Shown here: piece after piece, positions 32,356-40,606 of the stretch
How the letters are laid out: each line of letters begins with the position of its first letter
Position numbering within the stretch: position 1 is the stretch's first letter
Assembly: GCA_963777905.1 (NCBI GenBank)
Contig: CAVZSM010000006.1
Location: 1 to 64,000, forward strand
Origin: Trebonia sp963777905
GTDB taxonomy: Bacteria > Actinomycetota > Actinomycetes > Streptosporangiales > Streptosporangiaceae
Direction of reading: 5' to 3'
DNA: 64,000 bases
Translations under genes and position numbers: made by a program
The notes under the pieces: generated by a model
Database searches by the model: none
The model's input: only the letters and a program-made list of their open reading frames with translations
Told to the model about the DNA's origin: nothing

Positions 32356-34422
32356 GTGACACACGTGACACGATTGCGTGCGATCGCCGCGGCAGGCGCA
32401 GGGTCGCTGCTTGTCATCGGCGGTGCCGTCGCAACGGCGACAGCAGCGTCTGCCAAGGTCGACCCAGGCCGCCAAGCCATTACCGGGACCCACCCCGAGT
32501 GGGCCACCCCCAAGGCTCTAGCGAGCAGCAAGCCGGTAACCACCGGCACCGTGACGGCCAACGTCTATCTCGCCAGCCCCAACGCGTCCGGGCTCGCCAC
32601 CTTCGCCGCGGCGGTGTCCACGCCGGGCAGCGCGCAGTACCGGCACTTCCTGAGCGCTGCTCAGGTGCAGGCGCAGTACGGGCCGGACGCCAGTGAGGCG
32701 CAGGCGGTTTCCCAGTGGGCGACTGGACAGCACCTGAGTGTCGGCGAGGTGGTGCCGGGCATCGGCGGCTACGTCCAGGTGACCGGCTCAGCCACCGCCA
32801 TCGCGACTGCGTTCGGCGTCACGTTCGGCTCGTACCGCCTGCAAGGCGCGACGGTCCGCGCGCCGGAGGCGGCCGCATCCCTGCCGGCGTCCATCGCCGG
32901 CGACGTGGCGGCAGTGTCCGGCCTGGACAGCGCCACGCACCTCATGAAGCCAGCTGACACGCTCCCGCCGCCGCCGCAGAACTACTTCGTCGCGCCGGAC
33001 TGCTCGCAGTACTACGGTCAGAAGCTCGCGACCCAGGTTCCCGGCACCTCCACGGCGATCCCGCCGGTGAACGGCAAGGCGCAGCCGTGGACGAACTGCG
33101 GCTACACACCGGCCCAGATCCGCGGCGCCTACCACGTGGGCACGTCCGGTGAGACCGGCAAGGGCGTGACGGTGGCGGTCGTCGACGCGTACGCCTCGCC
33201 GACGATGCACGCAGACGCGAACCAGTACGCCAAGGTGACCGGCGACAAGCCGTTCGCGGCGGGCCAGTACAACGAGGTGCTGCTCGGCGGCAAGAACCAC
33301 TGGACCAACACCGGCACCGGCCCCACGGGCTGCGACGCGTCCGGGTGGTATGGCGAGGAGTCGCTGGACGTGGAATCCGTGCACGGCATGGCACCGGACG
33401 CCCACGTCACATACGTCGGCGCGGTGAGCTGCTACGACAATGACCTGCTGGCGGCGCTGTCGTACATCGTCAAACACCACACGGCGAGCATCGTGACCGA
33501 CTCCTGGGGCGAGCCTTACGATGCGTCCGTCACGCAGGCGGCCTACGACGCGATCTTCCAGGCCGGCGCGGCCGAGGGCATCGGGTTCTTCTTCTCTTCG
33601 GGCGATAGCGGCTACGAGGACCCGGCCTACGAGGACGCCGGCTCGGACCAGATCCAGGTCGACTACCCGACCTCAAGCCCGTGGGTCACCTCGGTGGGCG
33701 GCACCAGCCTGGCGATCGGCAAGGCGAACAACTACGAGTTCGAGACCGCGTGGGGCACCGTCCTCGACCCGCTGACGACCAGCTCGTCCGGCTCGGCCTG
33801 GGACTTCACCCCGCCTGGCACCAGCAGTGACGTCGAGAACTGGTACGACGGTTCTGGCGGCGGCGGCGTGTCCACCGCGTACGCACAGCCGTTCTACCAG
33901 CGAGGCGTCGTCCCGAGCAGCCTTGCTACCCAGGTGCCGGAAGGCTCGACTACGACGCCGATGCGGGTGATCCCGGACGTCTCGGCGCTGGCCGACCCGT
34001 CCACCGGCTTCCTGGTCGGCGAGACCCTGTTCGGCCCGAATAATTCGCCGGAGCGGTTCTACCTCAGCCGGATCGGCGGCACCTCCCTCGCGTCCCCGAC
34101 GTTCGCGGGCATCGAGGCGGACGCCCAGCAGGCCGCTGGCTTCGCCCTGGGCTTCGCCAACCCGGCGATCTACTTGCTAACCAGGGCCAACGGGATCGAT
34201 CACGCGTTCAACGATGTGGCCAGTCACACAGGCGTCTACGAGGTGCGGTCCAACTACACCGACCCCTACAACGAGACCCTGCCGCTGGTGACTTACCTAC
34301 GTGACCTCGGCATCAATGGCACTGGGGCCTCGGCCCTGGTCGCCACCCCGGGCTACGACGACGCCACCGGCGTCGGGTCGCCCGACCGTTACATCCAAGC
34401 GTTCCAGCAGCTGGTCGGCTAA
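32356..34422 (+). CDS. Secreted S53 (sedolisin/kumamolisin-like) peptidase
   Basis: The 688-residue preproprotein has a signal peptide (MTHVTRLRAIAAAGAGSLLV to TAASA, about 1-33). A pro-domain follows (VYLASPNASGLATFAAAVST, GSAQYRHFLSAAQVQAQYGP). The catalytic domain has the Glu/Asp pair in ESLDVESVHGMAPDA, oxyanion Asp in FSSGDSGYEDPAYED, and the nucleophile motif GGTSLASPTFAGIEA. S53 enzymes are acid-active serine-carboxyl endopeptidases that self-process. The C-terminal GYDDATGVGSPD includes the calcium-site region. GTG 32356 is the start; GAGGGG lies upstream. It is a single gene ended by a hairpin. Confidence 0.92.
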   Translation: MTHVTRLRAIAAAGAGSLLVIGGAVATATAASAKVDPGRQAITGTHPEWATPKALASSKPVTTGTVTANVYLASPNASGLATFAAAVSTPGSAQYRHFLSAAQVQAQYGPDASEAQAVSQWATGQHLSVGEVVPGIGGYVQVTGSATAIATAFGVTFGSYRLQGATVRAPEAAASLPASIAGDVAAVSGLDSATHLMKPADTLPPPPQNYFVAPDCSQYYGQKLATQVPGTSTAIPPVNGKAQPWTNCGYTPAQIRGAYHVGTSGETGKGVTVAVVDAYASPTMHADANQYAKVTGDKPFAAGQYNEVLLGGKNHWTNTGTGPTGCDASGWYGEESLDVESVHGMAPDAHVTYVGAVSCYDNDLLAALSYIVKHHTASIVTDSWGEPYDASVTQAAYDAIFQAGAAEGIGFFFSSGDSGYEDPAYEDAGSDQIQVDYPTSSPWVTSVGGTSLAIGKANNYEFETAWGTVLDPLTTSSSGSAWDFTPPGTSSDVENWYDGSGGGGVSTAYAQPFYQRGVVPSSLATQVPEGSTTTPMRVIPDVSALADPSTGFLVGETLFGPNNSPERFYLSRIGGTSLASPTFAGIEADAQQAAGFALGFANPAIYLLTRANGIDHAFNDVASHTGVYEVRSNYTDPYNETLPLVTYLRDLGINGTGASALVATPGYDDATGVGSPDRYIQAFQQLVG

Positions 34423-34437
34423 CCGCCTGAACACCTG

Positions 34438-34478
34438 CCGGGCGGGGCCGCTGTCATCAGGAAAGCCGCCCCGCCCGG
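34438..34478. terminator. Hairpin between S53 protease and dnaB
   Basis: CCGGGCGGGGC (34438-34448) pairs with GCCCCGCCCGG (34468-34478) between convergent genes. Confidence 0.7.
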
Positions 34479-34527
34479 GGGTGTCATGTCCCGGCAGCCT
34501 GGCTGCCAGACCCTACAACCCGCCAAC

Positions 34528-37500
34528 TCAGCCCGGTGCCATGTCTACGAAGCGGCTGTAGTGCCCTTGGAAGGCCACCGTCACGGTTGCGGTCGGCCCG
34601 TTCCTGTGCTTGGCGATGATCAGGTCCGCCTCACCAGCCCGCGGCGACTCCCGCTCGTACGCGTCCTCACGATGGAGCAAGATAACAACGTCGCTATCCT
34701 GTTCGATACTATTGTGCAGGTTTATCCCATTTGCCACGAAATTATGCGTACCGAGAACGGTGGCGTCGTAAACGGGTTTCAGTCCAACGCTTTCGATTGA
34801 AGAGACTGTGTCCCAGAAGATGTCATTGGTCGCGATCATCTCAAGCTGAGCGTCGCCGAGAACCTCGGCCATTCGCCTGAGTCGTGACCTGCTGGGGCAA
34901 ATGTCACCGTTCAGATCGCCACTGCTTCTCGTCCCAACAGCCAGCTGCAGGCGGCTTCGTGTCATCGAACGCTCGGTCAGAAGCTCACGGACTCGACCCC
35001 AGACCTCACTTGGAATGGTGTCAAAGCGCCCCGCTGCCTTCATCTCGCGAAGTCGGGCGCGAGCTGCCGCCGCAGACACCCCGCGCAGACCGTGGACACC
35101 AATCTCATCGAGAAAACGAATTTGATCATCGACGCCCGTCACATCGACGGTCCATTGCGGATGACCGTACGTATTACCAACTGCGTGTAGCCGACTTACG
35201 ATTCCGAACCGCAACAGCAGCGTCTGCAACTGCCTTGCCAGTCGCTCGCTTGTAGTGCCGTAGTAGATCCGAACGTTGCCGGACATCGCCACTGTCACCG
35301 AGCCATCGGTAGCCCACAAGTGCCGGAGGAATAGTGCTAGTTGACCCTTAGGAAGGGAAAACACCGGGTCCGGTACGAACTTCTCATGACTCCGAAGCCC
35401 AAACAAGCCAAACGAGTCAAGCCACTTCGCTATTGGATTACGTCGACCGTGCGTAAGCCGGAAGGGAGCCGGCAGCCGCAGCGACGTGCACCGCGCGGCT
35501 TCGTGATAATCGCGAATCGCCATAATCCCGAAGTGCTCTGCAGCGGTTGAGACAGCCGCCAGGTTCCCCTCGTCGACGCTCGCGTACCGAATCGGCTGAT
35601 TCTTGACGAACGATCCGTCCCCGAGGAGGTGGGCAAGCATGATTATCTCTTGCTCGGGCATCGAACGCGCAGCAAGCGGCTCCGGTGTAGTTCGCGCGAT
35701 TGCCACCCGCGAACCGGCCCTCAGCTCACCCAGTTGCTCCCAGCCGCCATAGGTGAGAAATGGATGGTTGGCGGTCGCGTGCACCTCACGCCCGGAGGTC
35801 ATGCGCACGCGGAAGACTTCTCTGACTCCGCTTGAGAAGGCGTGGGTGAGTGTCCTGGGGACAAGCCTCATACCCTCATCAACGGACCAGACCGGGATGT
35901 CTCTCGCACCTGACGCCATCAGCTCATCAAAGGTGATCTCCGCTCCCGTGTCCGCACGGAGAATCCTCGTGTCACCGGTTAGGCAGCCCGACTCACGAAG
36001 GTCGGACAGCAATGGCCTTTTGTCCTGGCGCTGCTCGGGGCCGCGGTTGAGCTGGGACAGGGCCACCACGGGGACTTCGAGTTCCTTGGCGAGCAGCTTC
36101 AGCGACCGGGAGAACTCCGACACCTCTTGCTGCCGGTTCTCCACCCGGCGCGAGGAGGAGGACATCAGCTGCAGGTAGTCGATGATGACCAGCTTCAGGT
36201 CGTGCCGCTGCTTGAGGCGGCGGCACTTGGCCCTGATCTCCATCAGCGACATGTTCGGCGAGTCGTCGATGAACAGCGGCGCGTCGGCGACCTCGCTCAT
36301 CCGGCGGGCGAGCCTGGCCCAGTCGTCGTCGCTCATCTGGCCGGTGCGCATCACGTGCATCGGCACCCGCGCCTCGGCCGACAGCAGCCGCATCGTGATC
36401 TCGTTGCGCCCCATCTCCAGGCTGAACACCACGGTCGGCAGCTTGTGCTTGATCGTCGCCGAACGCGCGAAGTCCAGCGCCAGCGCCGAATTGTGCGTCG
36501 GGATCATGGCCTGCCCGGCCAGGTACAGCTGATCGGCGCTGGACACCTGCACGCACCGCACCGGCACGGACGGCACCGCCCGGACAGCGACGACGTACCG
36601 CCACGGCAGCGCGTCGGTGAACCGGATCACGTGCCGGCCAGGCGACGCGGCGGTCACCTCGGACTGGAAGCCGAGGCTGTGGATCAGCTCGCGCACGTCG
36701 GCGGCGAGTTCGGCGGTGGGCAGCTCCACGTGCGCGGGACCAGCGACCCGCGGCACGCCGAGCAGGCCGGCGAGCAGTTCCCGCCGCTGCGCGACGCTGG
36801 CCCGCAGGTACGCGTCCGGGATACGGCCATCGGCCGGTACCGACGCCGCGGCAGGAAACGTGCCGTCAAAGCCGCCGCCGCCCACGACCGCCAGCGCCCG
36901 CGCGCGGGCCCCCACGCTCGGCACGGTCCGGCCGGCCAGCGCCGCGCCGAGCAGGTACGGCGGCACCAGCAGGTCAGCCTCAGGCAGCTCGAGCGGCCGC
37001 GGCACGGCGACCGCGAACCGCGGCCTGCCGCCGACAGACCCCAGCGCGGCGGCCATTTCGCCCGTGGTGACCACCTGCGGCGGCACGAACCCTGCGGCGT
37101 GCGAGGTCCAGGTCACCCACTGGTGCTGCTCGTCGGCGACGATCACCTCGCCGTCGGAGAACTCGACCTGAAAGCACGGCCGCCCGCGCATGATCTCGGT
37201 CGCGGCGACCACCCGCGTCGGCTTGCCGTCCGCACCCAGCAGCAGGTCCCCTGGGCGCACCAGTCCCATCGTCGTCCACCCGAACGGGGTTGGCAGCGGC
37301 GTGTCCAGCGCCAGCGCCTTGCCGACGGCGGGCCGGGCCGCGATGACGATCATCTGCCCGGCGTGCAGGCCGTTGGTGAGCGCGTCCAGGTCGGCGAACC
37401 CGGTGGGCACGCCGGTGATGCCGCCGCCGTGCGCGCCGATCGCCTCGATCTCCTCGAGCGCGCCCGGCATGATCTCCGACAGCGAGTGATAGTCCTCGGC

Positions 37501-37986
37501 GAGCCGCCGGTCGGTGACGGAGAACACCTCGGCCTGCGCCCGGTCCACGAGCTCGTCGGCCTCGCCGTCGCCGGCGTAGCCGAACTGCACGATCCGGGTG
37601 CCGGCCTCCACCAGCCGCCGCAGGATCGCGCGCTCCCGCACGATCCGCGCGTAGTAGCCGGCGTTGGCCGCGGTCGGCACGGACGCGATCAGCGTGTGCA
37701 GGTACGGCGCGCCGCCGATGCGGCTGAGCTCACCGCGCCTGCTCAGCTCGTTGGAGACCGTGATCGGGTCTGCTGGCTCGCCGCGCGCATACAGGTCGAG
37801 GATCGCCTCGTGCACGAGCTGGTGCGCGGGCCGGTAGTGGTCGACGGGCCTGATGACCTCGATCACGTCCGAGATCGCGTCCTTGGACAGCAGCATCCCG
37901 CCAAGCACGCACTGTTCGGCGGCGACGTCGTGCGGCGGCATTCGCTCGAATTCTTCGCCCCGCTGCGCCACCTCGGCCACGCTCAC
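34528..37986 (-). CDS. dnaB: Replicative DNA helicase DnaB, with two inteins
   Basis: The 1152-residue precursor holds a 451-residue DnaB after removal of inteins at residues 224-499 and 668-1092. The N-terminal domain starts near PPHDVAAEQCVLGGMLLSKD. The RecA-like domain shows split Walker A IAARPAVGK before the first intein and SALALDFARSAT after it, Walker B LKLVIIDYLQLMS, and LSQLNRGPEQR. The split SDLRESG before the second intein joins SIEQDSDVVILLHRED after it. GTG 37986 is preferred (GGGAGG nine bases upstream); the longer ATG form extends into low-quality sequence. DnaB unwinds DNA at the fork as a hexamer. Both inserts break essential ATPase motifs, so splicing is required. Confidence 0.95.
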   Translation of the reverse strand: MSVAEVAQRGEEFERMPPHDVAAEQCVLGGMLLSKDAISDVIEVIRPVDHYRPAHQLVHEAILDLYARGEPADPITVSNELSRRGELSRIGGAPYLHTLIASVPTAANAGYYARIVRERAILRRLVEAGTRIVQFGYAGDGEADELVDRAQAEVFSVTDRRLAEDYHSLSEIMPGALEEIEAIGAHGGGITGVPTGFADLDALTNGLHAGQMIVIAARPAVGKALALDTPLPTPFGWTTMGLVRPGDLLLGADGKPTRVVAATEIMRGRPCFQVEFSDGEVIVADEQHQWVTWTSHAAGFVPPQVVTTGEMAAALGSVGGRPRFAVAVPRPLELPEADLLVPPYLLGAALAGRTVPSVGARARALAVVGGGGFDGTFPAAASVPADGRIPDAYLRASVAQRRELLAGLLGVPRVAGPAHVELPTAELAADVRELIHSLGFQSEVTAASPGRHVIRFTDALPWRYVVAVRAVPSVPVRCVQVSSADQLYLAGQAMIPTHNSALALDFARSATIKHKLPTVVFSLEMGRNEITMRLLSAEARVPMHVMRTGQMSDDDWARLARRMSEVADAPLFIDDSPNMSLMEIRAKCRRLKQRHDLKLVIIDYLQLMSSSSRRVENRQQEVSEFSRSLKLLAKELEVPVVALSQLNRGPEQRQDKRPLLSDLRESGCLTGDTRILRADTGAEITFDELMASGARDIPVWSVDEGMRLVPRTLTHAFSSGVREVFRVRMTSGREVHATANHPFLTYGGWEQLGELRAGSRVAIARTTPEPLAARSMPEQEIIMLAHLLGDGSFVKNQPIRYASVDEGNLAAVSTAAEHFGIMAIRDYHEAARCTSLRLPAPFRLTHGRRNPIAKWLDSFGLFGLRSHEKFVPDPVFSLPKGQLALFLRHLWATDGSVTVAMSGNVRIYYGTTSERLARQLQTLLLRFGIVSRLHAVGNTYGHPQWTVDVTGVDDQIRFLDEIGVHGLRGVSAAAARARLREMKAAGRFDTIPSEVWGRVRELLTERSMTRSRLQLAVGTRSSGDLNGDICPSRSRLRRMAEVLGDAQLEMIATNDIFWDTVSSIESVGLKPVYDATVLGTHNFVANGINLHNSIEQDSDVVILLHREDAYERESPRAGEADLIIAKHRNGPTATVTVAFQGHYSRFVDMAPG
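34711..35985 (-). other. Intein 2 in dnaB: class 1 with LAGLIDADG endonuclease
   Basis: The 425-residue intein starts CLTGDTRILRADTGAEI after LRESG and ends NFVANGINLHN before Ser of SIEQDSD, the well-known DnaB-a position. It has Cys1, block B HATANHPFLTYGGWEQL, and terminal His-Asn. Endonuclease blocks AHLLGDGSFV and RHLWATDGSVTV keep the acidic residues of LAGLIDADG enzymes. Its base composition is less GC-rich than the exteins, especially at 34700-35640, pointing to recent gain. Confidence 0.92.
36490..37317 (-). other. Intein 1 in dnaB: class 3-like, P-loop site
   Basis: The 276-residue intein begins with Ala (ALALDTPLPTPFGWTTMGLV) directly after PAVGK and ends MIPTHN before Ser. It lacks Cys1/Ser1. 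The class 3 W-C-T triad appears: Trp in EQHQWVTWTSH, Cys in PVRCVQVSSADQLYLAG, and Thr in IPTHN. Remnants YLLGAALAG and RRELLAGLLGVPRV look like decayed LAGLIDADG blocks. Base composition matches the host, suggesting long residence. Confidence 0.88.
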
Positions 37987-38442
37987 CGCACGCCACCTCC
38001 CCCAGACCTCACAAGGCTCGTCCCCGTCATAGACACCATCATCCGGGGAACTCTGACATTCTGGCGGCAGGCGCGCGGGGCGGCCAGCAGGTCGTGTGGA
38101 TAACTCGTGGAGAACCAGCCGGCTAACTTGTGCGCAGCATGGGGACTTGGCTGTGGACCACACTGTTTCCTTGCCGGTCCGCACCGACCCTGACCTGCCA
38201 AGTCGCAGTCAACAGGGTGTGCGGAAGAAAAAACCCGCAAGAACTTTTCGAAGAGTTATCCACAGAAATATCCACAGGTCGCAATCGCTTGCCTGTGGAA
38301 AACCGGTGCGACATGGCAGCTGGCCGGGGTTCTTTCCCATCTTCGGAACGGGCCCGTGGCGTCTCTCCCGTCACGCCGACCTGTCTGGGGCAGCACGGCG
38401 GACCGGCTGCGGCCGGTCAGCAGACTCGGCTATCCTTCGCGT
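37987..38442. other. dnaB upstream gap rich in DnaA boxes
   Basis: No gene is seen in these 456 bp. DnaA-box-like sequences are: TTATCCACA reading on the minus strand at 38095-38103, TTATCCACA on the plus strand at 38256-38264, ATATCCACA at 38268-38276 and TTTTCCACA (minus) at 38294-38302. A degenerate TGTGGACCA lies near 38152. Further TGTGGA motifs occur at 38697-38745. The stretch 38210-38280 is AT-rich for this genome. It may regulate dnaB or titrate DnaA. Confidence 0.6.
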
Positions 38443-38655
38443 GTGTGTTCGATCACGGGGGCAGCGATCGACCGGATCGCGGCAGCGATTGACCAGCTAG
38501 CGAGCGATGCGCGGGGAGAAGGCGGTGAGCCGCGGCCCGGCGAGCTCGCCGCCCGGGTCGCCGAGTTGTGGCTGATGGTCAGCGCTCTGGACCCCGAGCT
38601 GGCCAGGCGCAAGGAGCACTACACGAAACCAGCCGACGGCACGCCCTCGTCCTGA
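38443..38655 (+). CDS. Small hypothetical protein
   Basis: The 70-residue product begins CSITGAAIDRIAAAIDQLAS and ends ELWLMVSALDPELARRKEHY TKP, mostly helical with an alternating hydrophobic pattern that could form a small helical hairpin. GTG 38443 is the likely start; a TATCCT sequence about 12 bases upstream could be a -10 box for a near-leaderless mRNA. It lies opposite to the surrounding dnaB and rplI genes. I do not recognise a function. Confidence 0.55.
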   Translation: MCSITGAAIDRIAAAIDQLASDARGEGGEPRPGELAARVAELWLMVSALDPELARRKEHYTKPADGTPSS

Positions 38656-38752
38656 GGGCGCACCGCCGGCTGGGCAGTGCGGGCACAGCAGAAGCCTGTG
38701 GACTCGGCTGTGGAAGAGGCCTTGCGGACCTGTGGATCAGGCAGGCTGCAGA

Positions 38753-39208
38753 TCAGCCCGCGGTGATCTCGATGTTGACCGCGGCGCTTACCTCGGGGTG
38801 CAGCCGCACCTGGACGCGGTGCGACCCGGCCGACTTGATCGGGTCCGGCACGATGATCTTGCGCCGGTCGAGCTCGGGGCCGCCGGCTTCGCGGACCGCC
38901 GCGGCGATGTCCGCCGGTCCCACCGATCCGAACAGCCGACCGTTCGTCCCGGCCCGCCGCCTCATCCGGACGGTCAGCCGCTCCAGCTGGGCGGCGACCG
39001 CCTGCGCGTCCTCAAGGGTGCGGATCTCGCGGGCGGAACGCGCCCGCTTGATCAGGTCGACCTGCTTCTCCGCGCCGCGTGTCCACGGCATCGCGAACCC
39101 GCGCGGGAGCAGGTAGTTGCGGCCGTAGCCGGCCGCGACGTCCACCACGTCACCAGGCGTGCCGAGGCCGCCGACCTCCTGGGTCAGGATCAGCTTCATA
39201 CGAGACAT
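38753..39208 (-). CDS. rplI: Ribosomal protein bL9
   Basis: The 151-residue protein begins MSRMKLILTQEVGGLGTPGD and continues VVDVAAGYGRNYLLPRGFAM, the L9 signature, then a long connecting helix (KRARSAREIRTLEDAQAVAA) and the C-terminal RNA-binding lobe (LFGSVGPADIAAAVREAGG, VQVRLHPEVSAAVNIEI). It binds 23S rRNA near the L1 stalk. ATG 39208 lies seven bases after GGGGAGGA. It ends the rpsF-ssb-rpsR-rplI unit. Confidence 0.97.
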   Translation of the reverse strand: MSRMKLILTQEVGGLGTPGDVVDVAAGYGRNYLLPRGFAMPWTRGAEKQVDLIKRARSAREIRTLEDAQAVAAQLERLTVRMRRRAGTNGRLFGSVGPADIAAAVREAGGPELDRRKIIVPDPIKSAGSHRVQVRLHPEVSAAVNIEITAG

Positions 39209-39227
39209 CGGTCAGTCCTCCCCTGCC

Positions 39228-39464
39228 TCAGCGAGCCGTGCTGGTGTAGGGGAGCAGCGCCATCTCGCGGGCGTTCTTGATCGCCGTCGCAACGTCGCGC
39301 TGGTGCCTCGTGCAGTTACCGGTCACCCGGCGGGCACGGATCTTGCCACGGTCGGAGATGTACTTGCGGAGCAGCCCCGTGTCCTTGTAGTCCACGTAAC
39401 TGATCTTGTCGTGACAGAACGCGCAGACCTTCTTCTTCGGCTTGCGCAGTGGTGGCTTCGCCAT
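39228..39464 (-). CDS. rpsR: Ribosomal protein bS18, zinc-binding type
   Basis: The 78-residue protein starts MAKPPLRKPKKKVCAFCHDK and includes YVDYKDTGLLRKYISDRGKI and the S18 signature RRVTGNCTRHQRDVATAIKN. The CxxC near residue 14 plus Cys and His in GNCTRHQ make a zinc-binding (C+) form; many actinomycetes also keep a cysteine-free copy used in zinc shortage, so zinc dependence can be inferred. ATG 39464 is preferred for ribosome-site spacing, though ATG 39467 is possible. Confidence 0.96.
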   Translation of the reverse strand: MAKPPLRKPKKKVCAFCHDKISYVDYKDTGLLRKYISDRGKIRARRVTGNCTRHQRDVATAIKNAREMALLPYTSTAR

Positions 39465-39484
39465 CATGGTGCTCCTTTAGAGAG

Positions 39485-39527
39485 CCCCGCTTCGCGGGGA
39501 TGGTGTCGTCCTGGCTGCGCCAGGACG
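39485..39527. other. Twin hairpins between ssb and rpsR
   Basis: CCCCGC-TTC-GCGGGG (39485-39499) and CGTCCTGGC-TGC-GCCAGGACG (39507-39527) lie back to back in the 70-bp gap of the operon. They could stabilise a processed mRNA end or attenuate downstream expression. Confidence 0.5.
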
Positions 39528-39537
39528 TGTTGGTTGA

Positions 39538-40047
39538 TTAGAAAGGCGGTTCGTCGGAGTAGCCGCCGCCGTTGCTGTCGGACGCCCACGGGTCTTCCTG
39601 GCGGCCGCCGCCAGACGAGCTCTGCCCGCCCTGGCCGCCTTGGCCGCCGCCTTGGCCGCCGCCGTACCCGCTGCCGCTGCGCTGAGCCCGGGTGACCTTA
39701 GCGGAAGCGTTCCGCAGGGACGGGCCGACGTCGTCGACCTCGACCTCGTACACGGTCCGCTTCTCGCCTTCCTTGGTCTCGTAGCTCCGCTGCCGCAGCC
39801 GACCGGAGACGATGACTCGCATCCCTCGCTGCAGGGACTCGGCCACGTTCTCCGCGGCCTGCCGCCACACGTTGCAGGAGAGGAAGAGGCTGTCGCCGTC
39901 CTTCCACTCGTTGGTGGCCGCGTCCCTGATCCGTGGCGTCGAGGCGACGCGGAAGGTCGCCACCGGCTGCCCGGACGACGTGAACCTGAGCTCAGGATCG
40001 GCGACGAGGTTGCCGACAATCGTGATCGGGGTGTCACCAGCCGCCAT
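39538..40047 (-). CDS. ssb: Single-stranded DNA-binding protein
   Basis: The 169-residue protein has the OB fold (AAGDTPITIVGNLVADPELR, GQPVATFRVASTPRIRDAAT, DSLFLSCNVWRQAAENVAES, RGMRVIVSGRLRQRSYETKE). A glycine/glutamine-rich disordered linker of about 40 residues follows, then the acidic tip DEPPF that docks repair and replication partners. ATG 40047 gives the normal N-terminus. It sits between rpsF and rpsR as in most bacteria. Confidence 0.97.
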   Translation of the reverse strand: MAAGDTPITIVGNLVADPELRFTSSGQPVATFRVASTPRIRDAATNEWKDGDSLFLSCNVWRQAAENVAESLQRGMRVIVSGRLRQRSYETKEGEKRTVYEVEVDDVGPSLRNASAKVTRAQRSGSGYGGGQGGGQGGQGGQSSSGGGRQEDPWASDSNGGGYSDEPPF

Positions 40048-40093
40048 CGCGTGCCTCCAGATCGCTGACGAGATGTGGTGGGGTTGGGCCGGT

Positions 40094-40384
40094 CTAGCGG
40101 TGCTCGGGCCGCAGGACCTTGGTCCGCAGCACACCCTCGTTGAGGTTGAGCTGGCGGTCGAGCTCCTGGACGGTCGCGGGCTCCGCGGTCAGGTCAACGA
40201 CGGCGTAGATGCCTTCCGGCTTCTTGTCGATCGGGTAGGAGAGCCGGCGCTTGCCCCAGATGTCAAGATTGCCGACCGTGCCGCCGTTGGTGGTCACGAC
40301 CTTGAGGAACCCCTCAAGCGACGGCTGCACCGTGCGCTCCTCGAGGTTCGGGTCGAGAATAACCATGAGTTCGTAGTGGCGCAT
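40094..40384 (-). CDS. rpsF: Ribosomal protein bS6
   Basis: The 96-residue protein begins MRHYELMVILDPNLEERTVQ and includes NLDIWGKRRLSYPIDKKPEG and IYAVVDLTAEPATVQELDRQ, the S6 ferredoxin-like fold. It pairs with S18 on the small subunit. ATG 40384 follows an AGGAGG site. It is the first gene of the rpsF-ssb-rpsR-rplI unit; the leader carries a small hairpin (40413-40431). Confidence 0.97.
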   Translation of the reverse strand: MRHYELMVILDPNLEERTVQPSLEGFLKVVTTNGGTVGNLDIWGKRRLSYPIDKKPEGIYAVVDLTAEPATVQELDRQLNLNEGVLRTKVLRPEHR

Positions 40385-40412
40385 GCGCCCATGCCTCCTC
40401 TGGACTGACGCG

Positions 40413-40431
40413 GTCACGGTCTTTCCGTGAC
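40413..40431 (-). promoter_or_regulatory. Leader hairpin before rpsF
   Basis: On the minus strand GTCACGG-AAAGA-CCGTGAC forms a 7-bp stem 29 bases before the rpsF start. S6:S18 complexes repress their own mRNA through a leader structure in many bacteria; this is a candidate, though the required conserved bulge is not clear. Confidence 0.35.
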
Positions 40432-40488
40432 AGGAGGGTGCGGACAGCAGAACATAGGTACGCCACCGCCCGCAGCGTCTCACTCTAC

Positions 40489-40542
40489 TGCATTCCCGGG
40501 CCTGCATTCCCCGGTCCGCATTCCGTGTTCTGCATTCCCGGG
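40489..40542. repeat. Tandem GCATTCC repeats upstream of rpsF
   Basis: Four units of 12-15 bp each contain (T/C)GCATTCC: 40489-40500, 40501-40514, 40515-40529 and 40530-40542. They lie between the divergent rpsF and the small membrane-protein gene and may affect both promoters. Confidence 0.55.
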
Positions 40543-40606
40543 CTCGCAGTGGGTAAGACTCGCCACGGGAAGAACCAGACGAAGGAGTAGACCCCTGGAG
40601 GCCGGA

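Noticed and set aside
36127..38103. 658-codon plus-strand ORF opposite dnaB
   Set aside because: It is an antisense shadow caused by high GC at third positions; its composition is His/Arg/Gln-rich and the dnaB frame carries all motifs.
37987..38442. Chromosomal oriC
   Set aside because: DnaA boxes are few and dnaA/dnaN are not adjacent; in actinobacteria oriC lies between them, beyond parB.
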